DNA of 58,245 nucleotides from a virus, in the IMG/VR virus record IMGVR_UViG_3300025070_000036, positions 1 through 58,245 of that record; one strand, written 5' to 3'. The notes below the pieces were generated by a model. The model worked only from the letters and a program-made list of their open reading frames with translations. It ran no database searches and was not told where the DNA came from. The first letter of the stretch is position 1. Each line of letters begins with the position of its first letter. This document shows, in pieces, positions 7,542-16,113 of this stretch. A program made the translations under genes and the position numbers.

Positions 7542-8450
7542 TTATGCGCCCGGAGAACCAAAGATTCCTAATGGATCAGATACACCAAACGAGTAACGCT
7601 CACGAGCTTTGTAGCGGCTGTTGCCAGTATCAAAGTCAGCATCCATCGAAGTAGCCATTGGGCTACGTGTGAAGTGTTTTAGACCATTTGGAACGTCTGT
7701 CATCAAGAACCACGCATCAGTGTCTGTTAGATAGTGGTTTACAGTGTAACCACCCGGAACAGAACCGTTGTTGCGTATAGCGTTGATGTCGTTGTCCGCA
7801 GTACCTAAACGACCTTCTGTTTCTAACAAACGTGTTGCAACGAATTGCAAGTTTGGCGGAATCACAAGTTTCTTAGGTTTTGCTGCAATCAATAGGCCAC
7901 GCTCGTCTGTCCAACCTGCGATTTGAATGATAGCTGCCTCAAGGGAAGTTTCGTTCAAGTCCGCAGCAACTGCTGGTTCATTTGAGTTAGTGCCGCCATC
8001 GATTAGCGGGTGGTCAGTAGCACATAATGACTTGCCGTCACCGTATGTAGTACCAGCAGCGAAAGCATTGTTTAAAATGTTAGCCGCTTTGACCTGCTTA
8101 GTGTACGCCATAGCGCGAGCCAGTGCTTTAGTATAACGAGACGATAGTGAATCGTACAAGTTATCTTCAATAGCTTCCTCAGTGATAGAGAAACCCATTG
8201 CCACTGTTTCGTGTGTGTAGCGTGCAGTGAAAGCTTCTTGAGCATTGTCATACTCAATAGAAGAGCCTTCTGACTTAGTTGGTGCAGCACCAAAGCCAGA
8301 TAGTTTTGTTTCTTCCTCAAAAGAACGATCTGATGATTCAGTTTCAAAAATTTCGGCGTGTTCTTCACCGTATTTTGCATATTCCAAACCGAACAATGCG
8401 TTCAATCCGGGTAACAGTTCTTTTAGTAACTGTGCGCGTGAAATAGCCAT
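7542..8450 (-). CDS. Major capsid protein
   Basis: The 302-residue protein starts MAISRAQLLKELLPGLNALF and continues with an E-loop-like charged region (residues 30-60). It then has a long helix (TKALARAMAYTKQVKAANIL) and the segment GKSLCATDHPLIDGGT, typical of HK97-fold coat proteins in phages of this type. The C-terminal ARERYSFGVSDPLGIFGSPGA-like end fits the P-domain. Its position after the scaffold gene and before a strong terminator supports high expression. Length is normal for the fold. Fold assignment is from pattern, not from structure. Confidence 0.85.
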   Translation of the reverse strand: MAISRAQLLKELLPGLNALFGLEYAKYGEEHAEIFETESSDRSFEEETKLSGFGAAPTKSEGSSIEYDNAQEAFTARYTHETVAMGFSITEEAIEDNLYDSLSSRYTKALARAMAYTKQVKAANILNNAFAAGTTYGDGKSLCATDHPLIDGGTNSNEPAVAADLNETSLEAAIIQIAGWTDERGLLIAAKPKKLVIPPNLQFVATRLLETEGRLGTADNDINAIRNNGSVPGGYTVNHYLTDTDAWFLMTDVPNGLKHFTRSPMATSMDADFDTGNSRYKARERYSFGVSDPLGIFGSPGA

Positions 8451-8453
8451 GAA

Positions 8454-9068
8454 TTATTCTCCTACGATACCGGTACCCATTTGGTGGTACGGTGAGTTAA
8501 TTTTCACTAATACATCAGTATAAGCATCGCCAATAGCAGAACCCGGTTTTGTTACAAAACCAACAACTTTAAATGCTTTAGTTGCCGTAGCAGTAGTAGC
8601 ATCGAGTTGTACGTTAGATTTACCAGTAGTTGTGTTTACTGAAGTTGTAGCATTTTGTGCGGCTGATAAAGGCGCATTGTGGCCCAATGCAGCTTGAGCG
8701 ATTGCTCCGTCTGCTTGTACTTGGAAAGTAACATTTGGGTCAGTTACAACATAAGCTGTAGCATTAGCTGTCCCTGAAGGGTAATACTGAGAGAAGATTA
8801 ATTGACCTTGAGCATTTAAATACTCACAGCCAACAAACACTCCTAAAGCACCGATAGCATTACCACCAAGGTTGTTAGTAGTTGCATCTGCGCCAGTACC
8901 AGAGGCTAGTTGTACGTAACCTGCAGCGATCTCAACAACAGAGCCGTAGCCGATGTTCTGAGCCACACCTGCAGGAGTAATTAAAAACGAATCTTGAGCG
9001 CCAGCATAAGGCATACCGTCAGATCGTTTTACGGGTACAAACCCGTATCCTGAACTTGTAGTAGACAT
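8454..9068 (-). CDS. Capsid decoration or head protein
   Basis: The 204-residue protein is Ala, Thr and Gly rich, with beta character and a PYAGAQDSFLITPAGVAQNI start. It is placed directly before the major capsid gene with a three-base gap. Phages commonly have a decoration protein or capsid-stabilising subunit here. AGGA lies about nine bases before the ATG. No enzymatic motif is visible. Confidence 0.55.
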   Translation of the reverse strand: MSTTSSGYGFVPVKRSDGMPYAGAQDSFLITPAGVAQNIGYGSVVEIAAGYVQLASGTGADATTNNLGGNAIGALGVFVGCEYLNAQGQLIFSQYYPSGTANATAYVVTDPNVTFQVQADGAIAQAALGHNAPLSAAQNATTSVNTTTGKSNVQLDATTATATKAFKVVGFVTKPGSAIGDAYTDVLVKINSPYHQMGTGIVGE

Positions 9069-9095
9069 GATATATGTATCCTATATAGATTAAAT

Positions 9096-9545
9096 TTAAG
9101 TTCCTTTACCGAATGTTACTTTGGTCTTGCGATCATTGAACAACGGCATTCGAGGGTCATTCTCACGCATGAGGTTGTTATCAACAGAACTCATTTGACC
9201 ATCAGTCTGTTGTTGGAAATAGTCGTTTCTTTCATCAACCATTTCTATCGGCGCTTTGCAGAGTAATAAACCACCTATAACTACGTTATCTCTAAAACGT
9301 TCTTGTTCTACAGTAACCATAGAGATTTCTGGGTGATCTTCAGCTCTTACAGGCGTCCAACCTTCACGTAACTTTGACGAGACATTGGTAGCGTCTACTT
9401 GGCCTTGGTTACTTACGCGAATCCATCTGAAGCTATATCCAGCTTGTGGCGCAGGAGACGGTAAAGTCTCTGGGCGTGTCCAAGCCTTCTTGCGGACAGT
9501 TTTTTCACGTTTTTCTAATTCGCGGTCTATGCGATTCTCAGCCAT
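9096..9545 (-). CDS. Hypothetical late protein, 149 residues
   Basis: The protein begins with a basic helix (MAENRIDRELEKREKTVRKK). It then has an aromatic core (GYSFRWIRVSNQGQVDATNV), REGWTPVRAEDHPE and a helical C-terminal part. It overlaps the end of the scaffold-like gene by eight bases, and AGGA precedes the ATG. I recognise it as a gene that regularly sits between scaffold and head genes in similar phages, but not its function. Confidence 0.6.
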   Translation of the reverse strand: MAENRIDRELEKREKTVRKKAWTRPETLPSPAPQAGYSFRWIRVSNQGQVDATNVSSKLREGWTPVRAEDHPEISMVTVEQERFRDNVVIGGLLLCKAPIEMVDERNDYFQQQTDGQMSSVDNNLMRENDPRMPLFNDRKTKVTFGKGT

Positions 9546-10572
9546 TTGCTTTCCTCATATCTATTGCAACCTGTTTGGCGTATTGTTCGGGTGTCAACCC
9601 CAACTTCTTAGCGATTTGTACCTGAGTGCGTGTCAACGTCACTTTCCGTGCTGCTTGGCTCCGCGTTGCGGGGGCAACCACTTGGGTCTTCTTTCGCTTC
9701 GGTTCAGCATCCTCGAAGTTTTCGGGGAATACTTGACGCATACGAGAGTTAATAGTCTCGTAGTATTCATCACTTTGTGGGCTTACGCCCTGTTTGACAA
9801 GTTTATTGTGCAACCCCAGCGCTAAACTCGTCATTTCGTCGTCGCTTCCAAACCACGTATTGGCTTTTTGCCAGTCTGCAGCTCGGCTATCAACTTGTAC
9901 TGCCGGAGCGGGTTGTTCTGTTTCTACTTCTACAGGGGTTTCTGGTTCCTGTAAAGATGGTAATTTGAAGTTTGCTAGTCTATCAGCCTTTAACTTAGCA
10001 TTGGTTAACTTTTCTTGTGCATCCAATACTGCATCAGAGTCACCAGATTCATACGCTGCTTTATATTCGCGTTTAGCATTTTCTGACTCAATAGAAGCAT
10101 TTTTCTTAGCTTGTTCAAGTAACGCTGTCTGATTCTTACTTACATTACCCTTTAGCTTCTTATTTTCTTCCATAAGTTGCTGAGTGACTCTTTCAAGTTC
10201 TTGACTTTGGCGATGAGCTTCTTCTTTAGCCCTGCGCTCGTCGTGGTAACCTTTGCTAAAATGCTGGATACGTTTACGAACCTTGTCAGAGTAATCTTCA
10301 AGTTCTTCATCCGTAACATCTGCCGGAGGCTCTGAAGCCTTGCGGTTACGATCTGCTTTAGGTGTATCATCTACAACCTCCACTTCAAAGTCGTCTTCCG
10401 AAGTTTCCTCGACTTTTTCCTTAGCTTTTGGCTCAGGAGTCTCTTCTACTTCCATGAAGTCTTCTTTAGTTTTCTTGCCGGATATATCAATTTCAACTGA
10501 ACCAGAATCTTCAATATCTAGTTTGTTGTCCTCTGGCTCCGGAAATTCAAATTCTACTTTCTGAAATGCCAT
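9538..10572 (-). CDS. Scaffold-like assembly protein
   Basis: The 344-residue product has an acidic, disordered N-terminus (residues 1-95, rich in Glu and Asp). A long predicted coiled coil runs from about residue 100 to 200, followed by a Pro/Glu linker and a basic C-terminal region (KRKKTQVVAPATRSQAARKV). The charged coiled coil with a basic C-terminus, placed between portal and capsid genes, is typical of internal scaffolds. Residues 101-122 (RIQHFSKGYHDERRAKEEAH) recur in permuted order in the early protein at 17,994-18,359. Confidence 0.7.
   Translation of the reverse strand: MAFQKVEFEFPEPEDNKLDIEDSGSVEIDISGKKTKEDFMEVEETPEPKAKEKVEETSEDDFEVEVVDDTPKADRNRKASEPPADVTDEELEDYSDKVRKRIQHFSKGYHDERRAKEEAHRQSQELERVTQQLMEENKKLKGNVSKNQTALLEQAKKNASIESENAKREYKAAYESGDSDAVLDAQEKLTNAKLKADRLANFKLPSLQEPETPVEVETEQPAPAVQVDSRAADWQKANTWFGSDDEMTSLALGLHNKLVKQGVSPQSDEYYETINSRMRQVFPENFEDAEPKRKKTQVVAPATRSQAARKVTLTRTQVQIAKKLGLTPEQYAKQVAIDMRKANG
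10207..10272 (-). repeat. Donor copy of permuted intragenomic repeat
   Basis: Within the scaffold gene, segment B (10,272-10,239, beginning CGTATCCAGCA) is followed by segment A (10,245-10,207, beginning CACGACGAGCG), with seven shared bases between them. Both segments occur again at 18,189-18,261 in the opposite order. By hand count, 35 of 39 bases of A and 29 of 34 bases of B are identical. Reading frame is preserved in both places. Confidence 0.8.
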
Positions 10573-10574
10573 AT

Positions 10575-10952
10575 CTACGCCCTCTGAATGCCTGCTGGAT
10601 CGTCTACAACTGCTTCGATTGAATCATCGTTCATTAGTCGATATTCAACGCCACCTATTGTAAAACGTGTTCCTGAGTTCATACGAAACATAACGAAGTC
10701 GCCTTCCTTACACCAAGGTCCGGTGGGGAAACGTTCGTCATCAGAGTACGCTTGATTACCCATATCCACAACAAGTCCTATGATAGACATGATATGGTCT
10801 TGAGTTTTAGCTGTTTCCGTTTTCAGGATCGATGTCCCTGCTACGGTTTCTTCGGGTTGTGGTAGTGCTACCAACACGCGGTATCCCACGGGTTTAGGTA
10901 GTTGTAGTTCCAATTCAGCATCGCTGATTTTAACTGCTGCTTCAGTCATCAT
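10575..10952 (-). CDS. GroES-like co-chaperonin
   Basis: The core reads PKPVGYRVLVALPQPEETVA, then TAKTQDHIMSIIGLVVDMGN and CKEGDFVMFRMNSGTRFTIG, ending VEYRLMNDDSIEAVVDDP. This is the order of strands and the mobile-loop region of GroES-type proteins, which cap GroEL during folding. Length (125 residues) is slightly above host GroES and close to phage versions. I chose the ATG at 10,952, with GGAA just upstream; an ATG three bases later is equally possible. It probably adapts host GroEL to fold the capsid protein. Confidence 0.65.
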   Translation of the reverse strand: MMTEAAVKISDAELELQLPKPVGYRVLVALPQPEETVAGTSILKTETAKTQDHIMSIIGLVVDMGNQAYSDDERFPTGPWCKEGDFVMFRMNSGTRFTIGGVEYRLMNDDSIEAVVDDPAGIQRA

Positions 10953-11139
10953 CGTTTTCCATATAGTTTTTCGCAAGGTCTTCAATGTATTGTTTGCTGG
11001 CTTCGAGACCCCGAATTAAGCCAACAACTTCCCTAAATTCCGCATAGTCTTTAGGTGACCCTGCGGTTAAGAAACTCTGTGCAGACGAGATGTCCTCGCC
11101 GATTTTACCTTTTAGCACGTCAAAGACGGTTTTAGCCAT
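10942..11139 (-). CDS. Small helical late protein
   Basis: The 65-residue protein (MAKTVFDVLKGKIGEDISSA, then REVVGLIRGLEASKQYIEDL) is mostly helical and ends in Asp-Asp-Asp. It lies between the portal and GroES-like genes. Its stop overlaps the next start within ATGATGACTGA, so translation is probably coupled. Its role is unknown; similar small proteins follow the portal gene in related phages. Confidence 0.55.
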   Translation of the reverse strand: MAKTVFDVLKGKIGEDISSAQSFLTAGSPKDYAEFREVVGLIRGLEASKQYIEDLAKNYMENDDD

Positions 11140-11145
11140 GATGTA

Positions 11146-13626
11146 TTATGACTCCTTTTTAGGTTTTTGTTTTGATTGCATCATTCTAGCAGTTTCAAGA
11201 CCGATCTTGTTGCGTTCGGCACGCCCTGCCTGTTCTAACTTAATACCTTTTTCTTCTGCTTCTATCGTAAGTTCTGCTTGATCTATCTTGACGCGTTCGG
11301 CGTCTAACATAGCAGAGGTGAGGTCTTTAGCTTTCTGCAGTTTTAGTTTTTCTTGTTGCAAGGCGCTATCTGCTTGGTCTTTTTGTGCTTTGCGTTGCTC
11401 TTCAGCTTGTTTGATCTGCAGCTCTGCCTGTTTCATCTGTATGATTGGGTCTTGCTGTTGCTGTTGAGCTTTCTGCTGCGCGGCTTGTTTCTGGTTAGCC
11501 TGCGTTAGTTGCTTGCCTGCGTCTGCAACCAGACGTGACAGTTGTACTTCCATATCCTCGTCCATCTCCTCGTTTGGAGCCGGTAGTGGTACACCAAGCT
11601 TCTCTTCGATCTTGGTGCGATATGAGAACCCTAAGTGTTCGGCAATGTGAGCCTGTAGCGAAGCCATGATCTGTTTGGCCTGTGGGTTCTGTCCGATCAT
11701 CTGAGCCATCATAGGGTCTTGCATGAACGAGGTATGCGTAGCTATGTGTGCCTCATGGTCTTGGTAGATAAACGCTTTTACCGGCTTGCCTACTAGGGCA
11801 TCCATATTCTCGCTTATCGGATCGGTTGGTTTTGCGTCGTCCTTAGTTGGAACGAGTTTGTCAGCGTTCTTCACGCCCAATACTTCTATCATCTGGCGAT
11901 GTAGCTGTGGTAAGTCGTATATCTGTGGTGCTTGCGACGACATCTGCAGGACAGTCTGATACTGTACCACACGTTGCGCCATAGTCGAGTTATTAGGGTC
12001 ACTGACAGGGATCACGTCCACCATCATGTAATCTTCCCTTTTAGCTCCTACCTCGCCTCTAGCGGGTATATAAGCGTACTCTTCAGGGGCATACTCTGCC
12101 ATGATTGCTTTGAGTAGTTTAAACTCTTGCTTCATCGCGTAATGTACGCGTGCTTGCACCGCAGCCATAGGTTTTAGTGTGCGCTCTAGTAAGGCTAGTG
12201 TAGTACCCACAGGAGCGTTAGCAGACATGTCAGAGATGTCCATATCGCTTATAGCACCTAGTCGTCGTCCTTCAGTAGTAATCTGATTGAGAAGCGCTAG
12301 GAGCGTCTGTGAAGGCTCTTTGTAAGGTAGCGGCATGATGTTGTCACGGATTGACCCTGACGGCACGTCTACGTCCTTAAATTCACCCGGCTCGATAGGT
12401 GTATCATCTCCCTTGATACGCAATCCACGGGACTTTAACCCTCCCGGGAGGTTGGAGAGCGTACCCGCGTCTACGAGTTGACGTATCAAGGAAGTACCGG
12501 CACGGGCGTACCCACCGATAATATGTATCAGGCCAAGGCCATAAAACCCAAATCCCGGTACATAGTTGTAGTGGACGAAGTGCTGGCGCTTGAGTGTGAG
12601 AGGGTCACCCTCCTCGTAGTTTCTACGGACCGCCAGCACTTCTCCACTTCCACGCTCAATCGTGACGACATATGGTCGAGCAATCCCATCCTCGTCATCA
12701 ATACCTTCTATAAGGAGGTCGGCGTGTATTTCGTAGATAGCGTAGCGGTCATCATCAGTGAGCGAATAGCCCCCTTCTTCCGCTTTCTTCTCTTCGATGT
12801 CTGTGTGGTAAGGCTCTGGCTCCCCAAGGTCTATGTCTCTATAGAACTCTGCGGCCTGTAGCTTCTTCAATTCATTCTTAGTTTTACGCATTACGTGTGT
12901 TACACGCTCTGCAGACTCAATATTCGACGCGCCGTAAGGCACAATCACGTCTTCTGCTGAGATATAAATAGCAGCTTGACGCCCTAAATTAGGGTCAAAA
13001 TACACCTTTTTAAACGCAGAACCTGCTAAACCAAGGCTATACAGCATACGTTCATGTTCTGGTCGGTACTCAACCATGTTTTCAGTCAATTCGTAGTTCA
13101 TATCGGCCATAACACGGGCAGCCGCTTCGTCTTTTTCCTTGGATTCTACCCCAAGTATCTTAGTTTTTACTGGTCCAGCCGCTGGCATGGTCTCACTCAC
13201 GGTCTCAGCTTGGAACCTTATAGCTGCTTCAGCTAAAACAGTAGAGTTTACGCCACATGCACCCTCCCAAGGCTCGGTACGTTCCTCATATTTGAAGCCC
13301 AACACGTCTAAACCTTTAACGAACGTATCTGCCCAGTCCTTACGACCCTCAATATCGGCCTTTACTTGCCCAACAAGCTCACCTGACAGCTCATCAAGGG
13401 CATCTTCACTCATAGATTCAGCTAAATTACCACCAAACTCAGTGAAATCACCCTCCATCCCGGGCATTATGGTTATCTCCATGCTCCCATCGGACAGAGT
13501 TACTGACTCTGGATCAACAATCTCAATCTCCATTTCAGGGATTTCCATCTCTTCCATGCCCTCGAGGTCACCTTCTAAGTCTTTTAGCCCCAGTGGAGCA
13601 GCGTATAGTCCTTTTTCAATAGCCAT
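11146..13626 (-). CDS. Portal protein
   Basis: The 826-residue protein has an acidic N-terminal region (residues 1-75). The portal core follows, with GACGVNSTVLAEAAIRFQAE and MPAAGPVKTKILG, then the YRPEHERMLYSLGLAGSAFK stretch typical of large portals of short-tailed phages. The C-terminal 150 residues are a Gln/Lys-rich coiled coil (about residues 670-820), consistent with a long barrel extending into the head. It forms the 12-fold DNA channel and docks the terminase encoded just upstream. The start has AGGA nine bases before the ATG. Confidence 0.85.
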   Translation of the reverse strand: MAIEKGLYAAPLGLKDLEGDLEGMEEMEIPEMEIEIVDPESVTLSDGSMEITIMPGMEGDFTEFGGNLAESMSEDALDELSGELVGQVKADIEGRKDWADTFVKGLDVLGFKYEERTEPWEGACGVNSTVLAEAAIRFQAETVSETMPAAGPVKTKILGVESKEKDEAAARVMADMNYELTENMVEYRPEHERMLYSLGLAGSAFKKVYFDPNLGRQAAIYISAEDVIVPYGASNIESAERVTHVMRKTKNELKKLQAAEFYRDIDLGEPEPYHTDIEEKKAEEGGYSLTDDDRYAIYEIHADLLIEGIDDEDGIARPYVVTIERGSGEVLAVRRNYEEGDPLTLKRQHFVHYNYVPGFGFYGLGLIHIIGGYARAGTSLIRQLVDAGTLSNLPGGLKSRGLRIKGDDTPIEPGEFKDVDVPSGSIRDNIMPLPYKEPSQTLLALLNQITTEGRRLGAISDMDISDMSANAPVGTTLALLERTLKPMAAVQARVHYAMKQEFKLLKAIMAEYAPEEYAYIPARGEVGAKREDYMMVDVIPVSDPNNSTMAQRVVQYQTVLQMSSQAPQIYDLPQLHRQMIEVLGVKNADKLVPTKDDAKPTDPISENMDALVGKPVKAFIYQDHEAHIATHTSFMQDPMMAQMIGQNPQAKQIMASLQAHIAEHLGFSYRTKIEEKLGVPLPAPNEEMDEDMEVQLSRLVADAGKQLTQANQKQAAQQKAQQQQQDPIIQMKQAELQIKQAEEQRKAQKDQADSALQQEKLKLQKAKDLTSAMLDAERVKIDQAELTIEAEEKGIKLEQAGRAERNKIGLETARMMQSKQKPKKES

Positions 13627-13637
13627 TGCTAATCCTT

Positions 13638-15194
13638 TTAATAATATCCGCCTCGGCGTCGTTTAAAGAACCGTTCTTCTTCTGGTTCGTCACTAGGTAA
13701 TCTGATAAATCCGCCCTGCCTAAACCGCATCAGAGCCATAACTGTAGAGTCCACGAGGTCATCATTACTCATAAATGGAAATCCTGCAATCTCTTCGACC
13801 ACTTCTTCAGCCCACCGTGTCTCTGGCACCCAGCAAATCCCAGATGCTACTATGTCTGCAACGGAATTAAGTCTAGCTAACTTATCTCCTGACCCCCTAT
13901 GTGGCGTGTACTCCGATACTGGCAAACCCATACGCCGCATCTCTTGATACAAGGCTACACCAGAACTTTTCTTCTCCACAATAAACGAATCAGGTTCCCA
14001 GTCGTGGTACTCTTCCATCGCAAGTTGTTTAAGTTCTGGGAACTCTATACGACGTTTTATACTATTTAACAATATAATATTGTAAGCTTCGGTCTCTTCG
14101 TTCAAGAAAACACCCCATGTAGTAAGTGCTGTGAAGTCTGCACGGTTATGTTTCTCGGCTGCCGCATCAAGCGACATGATAACATATTCACACGGAGGTG
14201 GTGAGTCGGGTATCCACTTGTTCCACCACTCCCGCTTGACCATAGCGGCCTCTTCGGTAGTGGGTTTCTGTTGATATTGGGAGTTCCATTGGAACACAGG
14301 CATTGATGCTTTGGTACGCAGTAAGGCTTCTAGGTCAAAGAACTCAGGCCATAGCGGTTTCTGTACAGTCTTTTTAGTTTTCTTATCTTCTATATCTAGT
14401 ATTGCAGGGAACTCGACCACATTATACTGGTCAGCTCGCTCATTTTTGCCCATATCACGCACCACTCGACCAGTTAGATCGTCTAAATGCCAACGTGTCT
14501 GTATAATTGCAACACGACCCCCGGGCATCAAACGTGTACGCGCACCGAATGTAAACCACTCATAGGCTTTCTCAAATACACCAAAGTTCCCGTTAATTAC
14601 ATCTTGCTCAGAATGTGGATCGTCCACAAGCAGTAAGTCAGCGCCACGCCCAGCCAGAGCAGAACCAATACCACACGCATAATATTCTCCCCCGACATTT
14701 GTATTCCACCTTCCTGCTGATTTACTATCTTGTGCTAATTTTACTGTAGGGAATATAGATCGGTACGCTTCCATAGCTATTAAGTTACGAACTTTACGTC
14801 CAAAATCCACCGCTAGGTCTGTCGTGTGTGAGACCATCATAACTTTCTTATCTGGGTTCCTACCTAAGAACCATGCTGGAAAGAAGATAGACACAAGCTG
14901 TGACTTACCATGTCGTGGTGGAATGTTGACACATATACGGTCTTCATCCCCAGATTCAATCGCCATAAGCATGTCTGCAAGGATTCTGTGGTGCTTTCCC
15001 ACTATGAACTCCGGCATCATTAGCTTACAAAACTCTATTAGGTCATCATATGCACCCTTATTAACGGCTCTGACGCTGAGTTCATCGACCATACGGTCAA
15101 TCTCAGCAACTTCTTCCTCACTAAACGAGTCTAAGTTGGCCAACATGACCTCAATCTCAGCTTCATCAAAGGCAAGAACGTCAGTCGTCATCAT
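13638..15194 (-). CDS. terL: Terminase large subunit
   Basis: The protein has an ATPase domain with Walker A PPRHGKSQ near residue 93 and Walker B LLLVDDPHSE near residue 190. The coupling region TRWHLDDLTGRVV lies near residue 240. The C-terminal nuclease domain shows VIMSLDAAAE near 343, VEKKSSG near 407 and DDLVDSTVMAL near 485, giving the acidic residues of an RNase H-type fold. It cuts and pumps DNA into the prohead. I chose the ATG at 15,194 (MMTTDVLAF), overlapping the TerS stop in ATGATGACTGA. Size is normal for the family. Confidence 0.93.
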   Translation of the reverse strand: MMTTDVLAFDEAEIEVMLANLDSFSEEEVAEIDRMVDELSVRAVNKGAYDDLIEFCKLMMPEFIVGKHHRILADMLMAIESGDEDRICVNIPPRHGKSQLVSIFFPAWFLGRNPDKKVMMVSHTTDLAVDFGRKVRNLIAMEAYRSIFPTVKLAQDSKSAGRWNTNVGGEYYACGIGSALAGRGADLLLVDDPHSEQDVINGNFGVFEKAYEWFTFGARTRLMPGGRVAIIQTRWHLDDLTGRVVRDMGKNERADQYNVVEFPAILDIEDKKTKKTVQKPLWPEFFDLEALLRTKASMPVFQWNSQYQQKPTTEEAAMVKREWWNKWIPDSPPPCEYVIMSLDAAAEKHNRADFTALTTWGVFLNEETEAYNIILLNSIKRRIEFPELKQLAMEEYHDWEPDSFIVEKKSSGVALYQEMRRMGLPVSEYTPHRGSGDKLARLNSVADIVASGICWVPETRWAEEVVEEIAGFPFMSNDDLVDSTVMALMRFRQGGFIRLPSDEPEEERFFKRRRGGYY

Positions 15195-15777
15195 CAAACC
15201 CAAATTCTTCGTTAATATCTATATCGTTCGGGGTCAAAACCACTGCATCTTCTACTTCAGGCTCTGGATTTACCAGTTTTGCAAGCTTGCTACGTAGTTT
15301 TTCTTTAATATCATCAGTGGTTTGGTGTGTAATCGTCACTTCGGACTTCTCTGTGAACAATCCCACGTCTGAAATCTTACCTAGAAGCTCTAATGCACGC
15401 ATTCGTACACGAGGATCAGGGTTTTCAGTCTCCATGACAAGCTTGTTGGTCACTAAATTGCGTAATTGCTTCGAAGATTCTACCACAGAGTGGTTAAATT
15501 CATCAATTATAGCACCTGTCATCTTAATAGAAGGGGGTGTTAGCTTTGCTGCACGCTTGTGTGTCACTTTTCGGGACGTTTTGTCGGGTTCTTGTGCAAA
15601 TGCGGTAGCCAAAACAGCGGCGACTTCCTTATCTCCCTCATCAGGAGTGGTGTCTAGCCCATGTTTCTCTAATTCTTCGACAGTTTTAGCCATCGCAACT
15701 GCACGATCTGGCAGATGTAACTGCTTTACTTCATCTTCTAAGGGTACACCCATCTCTGGGGTAAGATTCATTGTCAT
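15181..15777 (-). CDS. Terminase small subunit (putative)
   Basis: The 198-residue product begins MTMNLTPEMGVPLEDEVKQL. It has a helical middle (IIDEFNHSVVESSKQLRNLV, RVRMRALELLGKISDVGLFT) and a C-terminal TTDDIKEKLRSKLAKLVNP segment followed by an acidic tail ending DDDD. Position directly before terL and this helical plan fit a DNA-recognising small terminase. An upstream in-frame ATG at 15,837 lies inside the promoter -35 box, so I use 15,777. The acidic C-terminus may contact TerL. Confidence 0.65.
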   Translation of the reverse strand: MTMNLTPEMGVPLEDEVKQLHLPDRAVAMAKTVEELEKHGLDTTPDEGDKEVAAVLATAFAQEPDKTSRKVTHKRAAKLTPPSIKMTGAIIDEFNHSVVESSKQLRNLVTNKLVMETENPDPRVRMRALELLGKISDVGLFTEKSEVTITHQTTDDIKEKLRSKLAKLVNPEPEVEDAVVLTPNDIDINEEFGFDDDD

Positions 15778-15808
15778 AACACATCGCAGGTTGTTAACCG
15801 GTAACGTA

Positions 15809-15837
15809 ATAATAGGATACAAAAAATTTTTTATCAA
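15809..15837 (-). promoter_or_regulatory. Late-operon promoter before TerS
   Basis: On the minus strand, TTGATA (15,837-15,832) and TATTAT (15,814-15,809) are separated by exactly 17 bases; each box matches five of six consensus positions. Transcription would start near 15,802, some 25 bases before the TerS start. The spacer contains A5T6, which may bend the DNA. Confidence 0.65.
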
Positions 15838-15871
15838 GGGTTTTCAAAAAGGGGTGGGGGGTTTTCAAAAA
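15838..15871. repeat. 13-bp direct repeat with G-rich spacer
   Basis: GGGTTTTCAAAAA occurs at 15,838-15,850 and again, identically, at 15,859-15,871. The eight bases between them form part of the G-rich tract GGGGTGGGGG. The pair lies immediately upstream of the TerS promoter, where a terminase recognition site or regulator site is often found. The role is not visible. Confidence 0.6.
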
Positions 15872-15933
15872 ATACAACTTTATTCATCCAGATTAGTAAT
15901 AATAGGTACATAGGAGTCCCGTTAACAGACAGC

Positions 15934-15950
15934 GGTGGGGTGGGGTAGGG
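15934..15950 (+). other. G-rich tract able to form a G-quadruplex
   Basis: The sequence GGTGGGGTGGGGTAGGG has four G-runs separated by one or two bases; the first run has only two Gs. It lies in the divergent control region between late and early genes. Together with the tract at 15,851-15,861 it makes this the most G-skewed part of the window that I noticed. Confidence 0.5.
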
Positions 15951-15971
15951 TATGCCTTCGATATAACGTTT

Positions 15972-15989
15972 TTCGGGCAGTTGCCCGAA
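15972..15989. repeat. 18-bp palindrome, copy 1
   Basis: TTCGGGCAGTTGCCCGAA: two perfect eight-base arms around GT. This copy lies in the divergent region, 124 bases before the first early start codon and 43 bases before the proposed early promoter. Confidence 0.9.
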
Positions 15990-16031
15990 TGGTATTTAAT
16001 GCTGTTTTGTTTGTTTTTATGGGTATACCTG

Positions 16032-16060
16032 TTGAATGGTGTAACATCTTATGGCATAAA
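16032..16060 (+). promoter_or_regulatory. Putative first early promoter
   Basis: TTGAAT (16,032-16,037), a 17-base spacer and CATAAA (16,055-16,060) lie 54 bases before the first early gene. TGG before the -10 box matches the extended -10 form seen at 7,459, 17,434 and 18,421. Each box matches four of six consensus bases, so it is weaker than the others. Confidence 0.45.
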
Positions 16061-16113
16061 TAACTTATTGGAACGCCACAATGGATAGCCAAGGTTCTTG
16101 AAAGGAACATATT

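Noticed and set aside
15784-15837. Longer TerS start at 15,837
   Set aside because: That ATG overlaps the -35 box of a good promoter, so it would not be in the transcript; the encoded extension (MIKNFLYPIITL) is not TerS-like.
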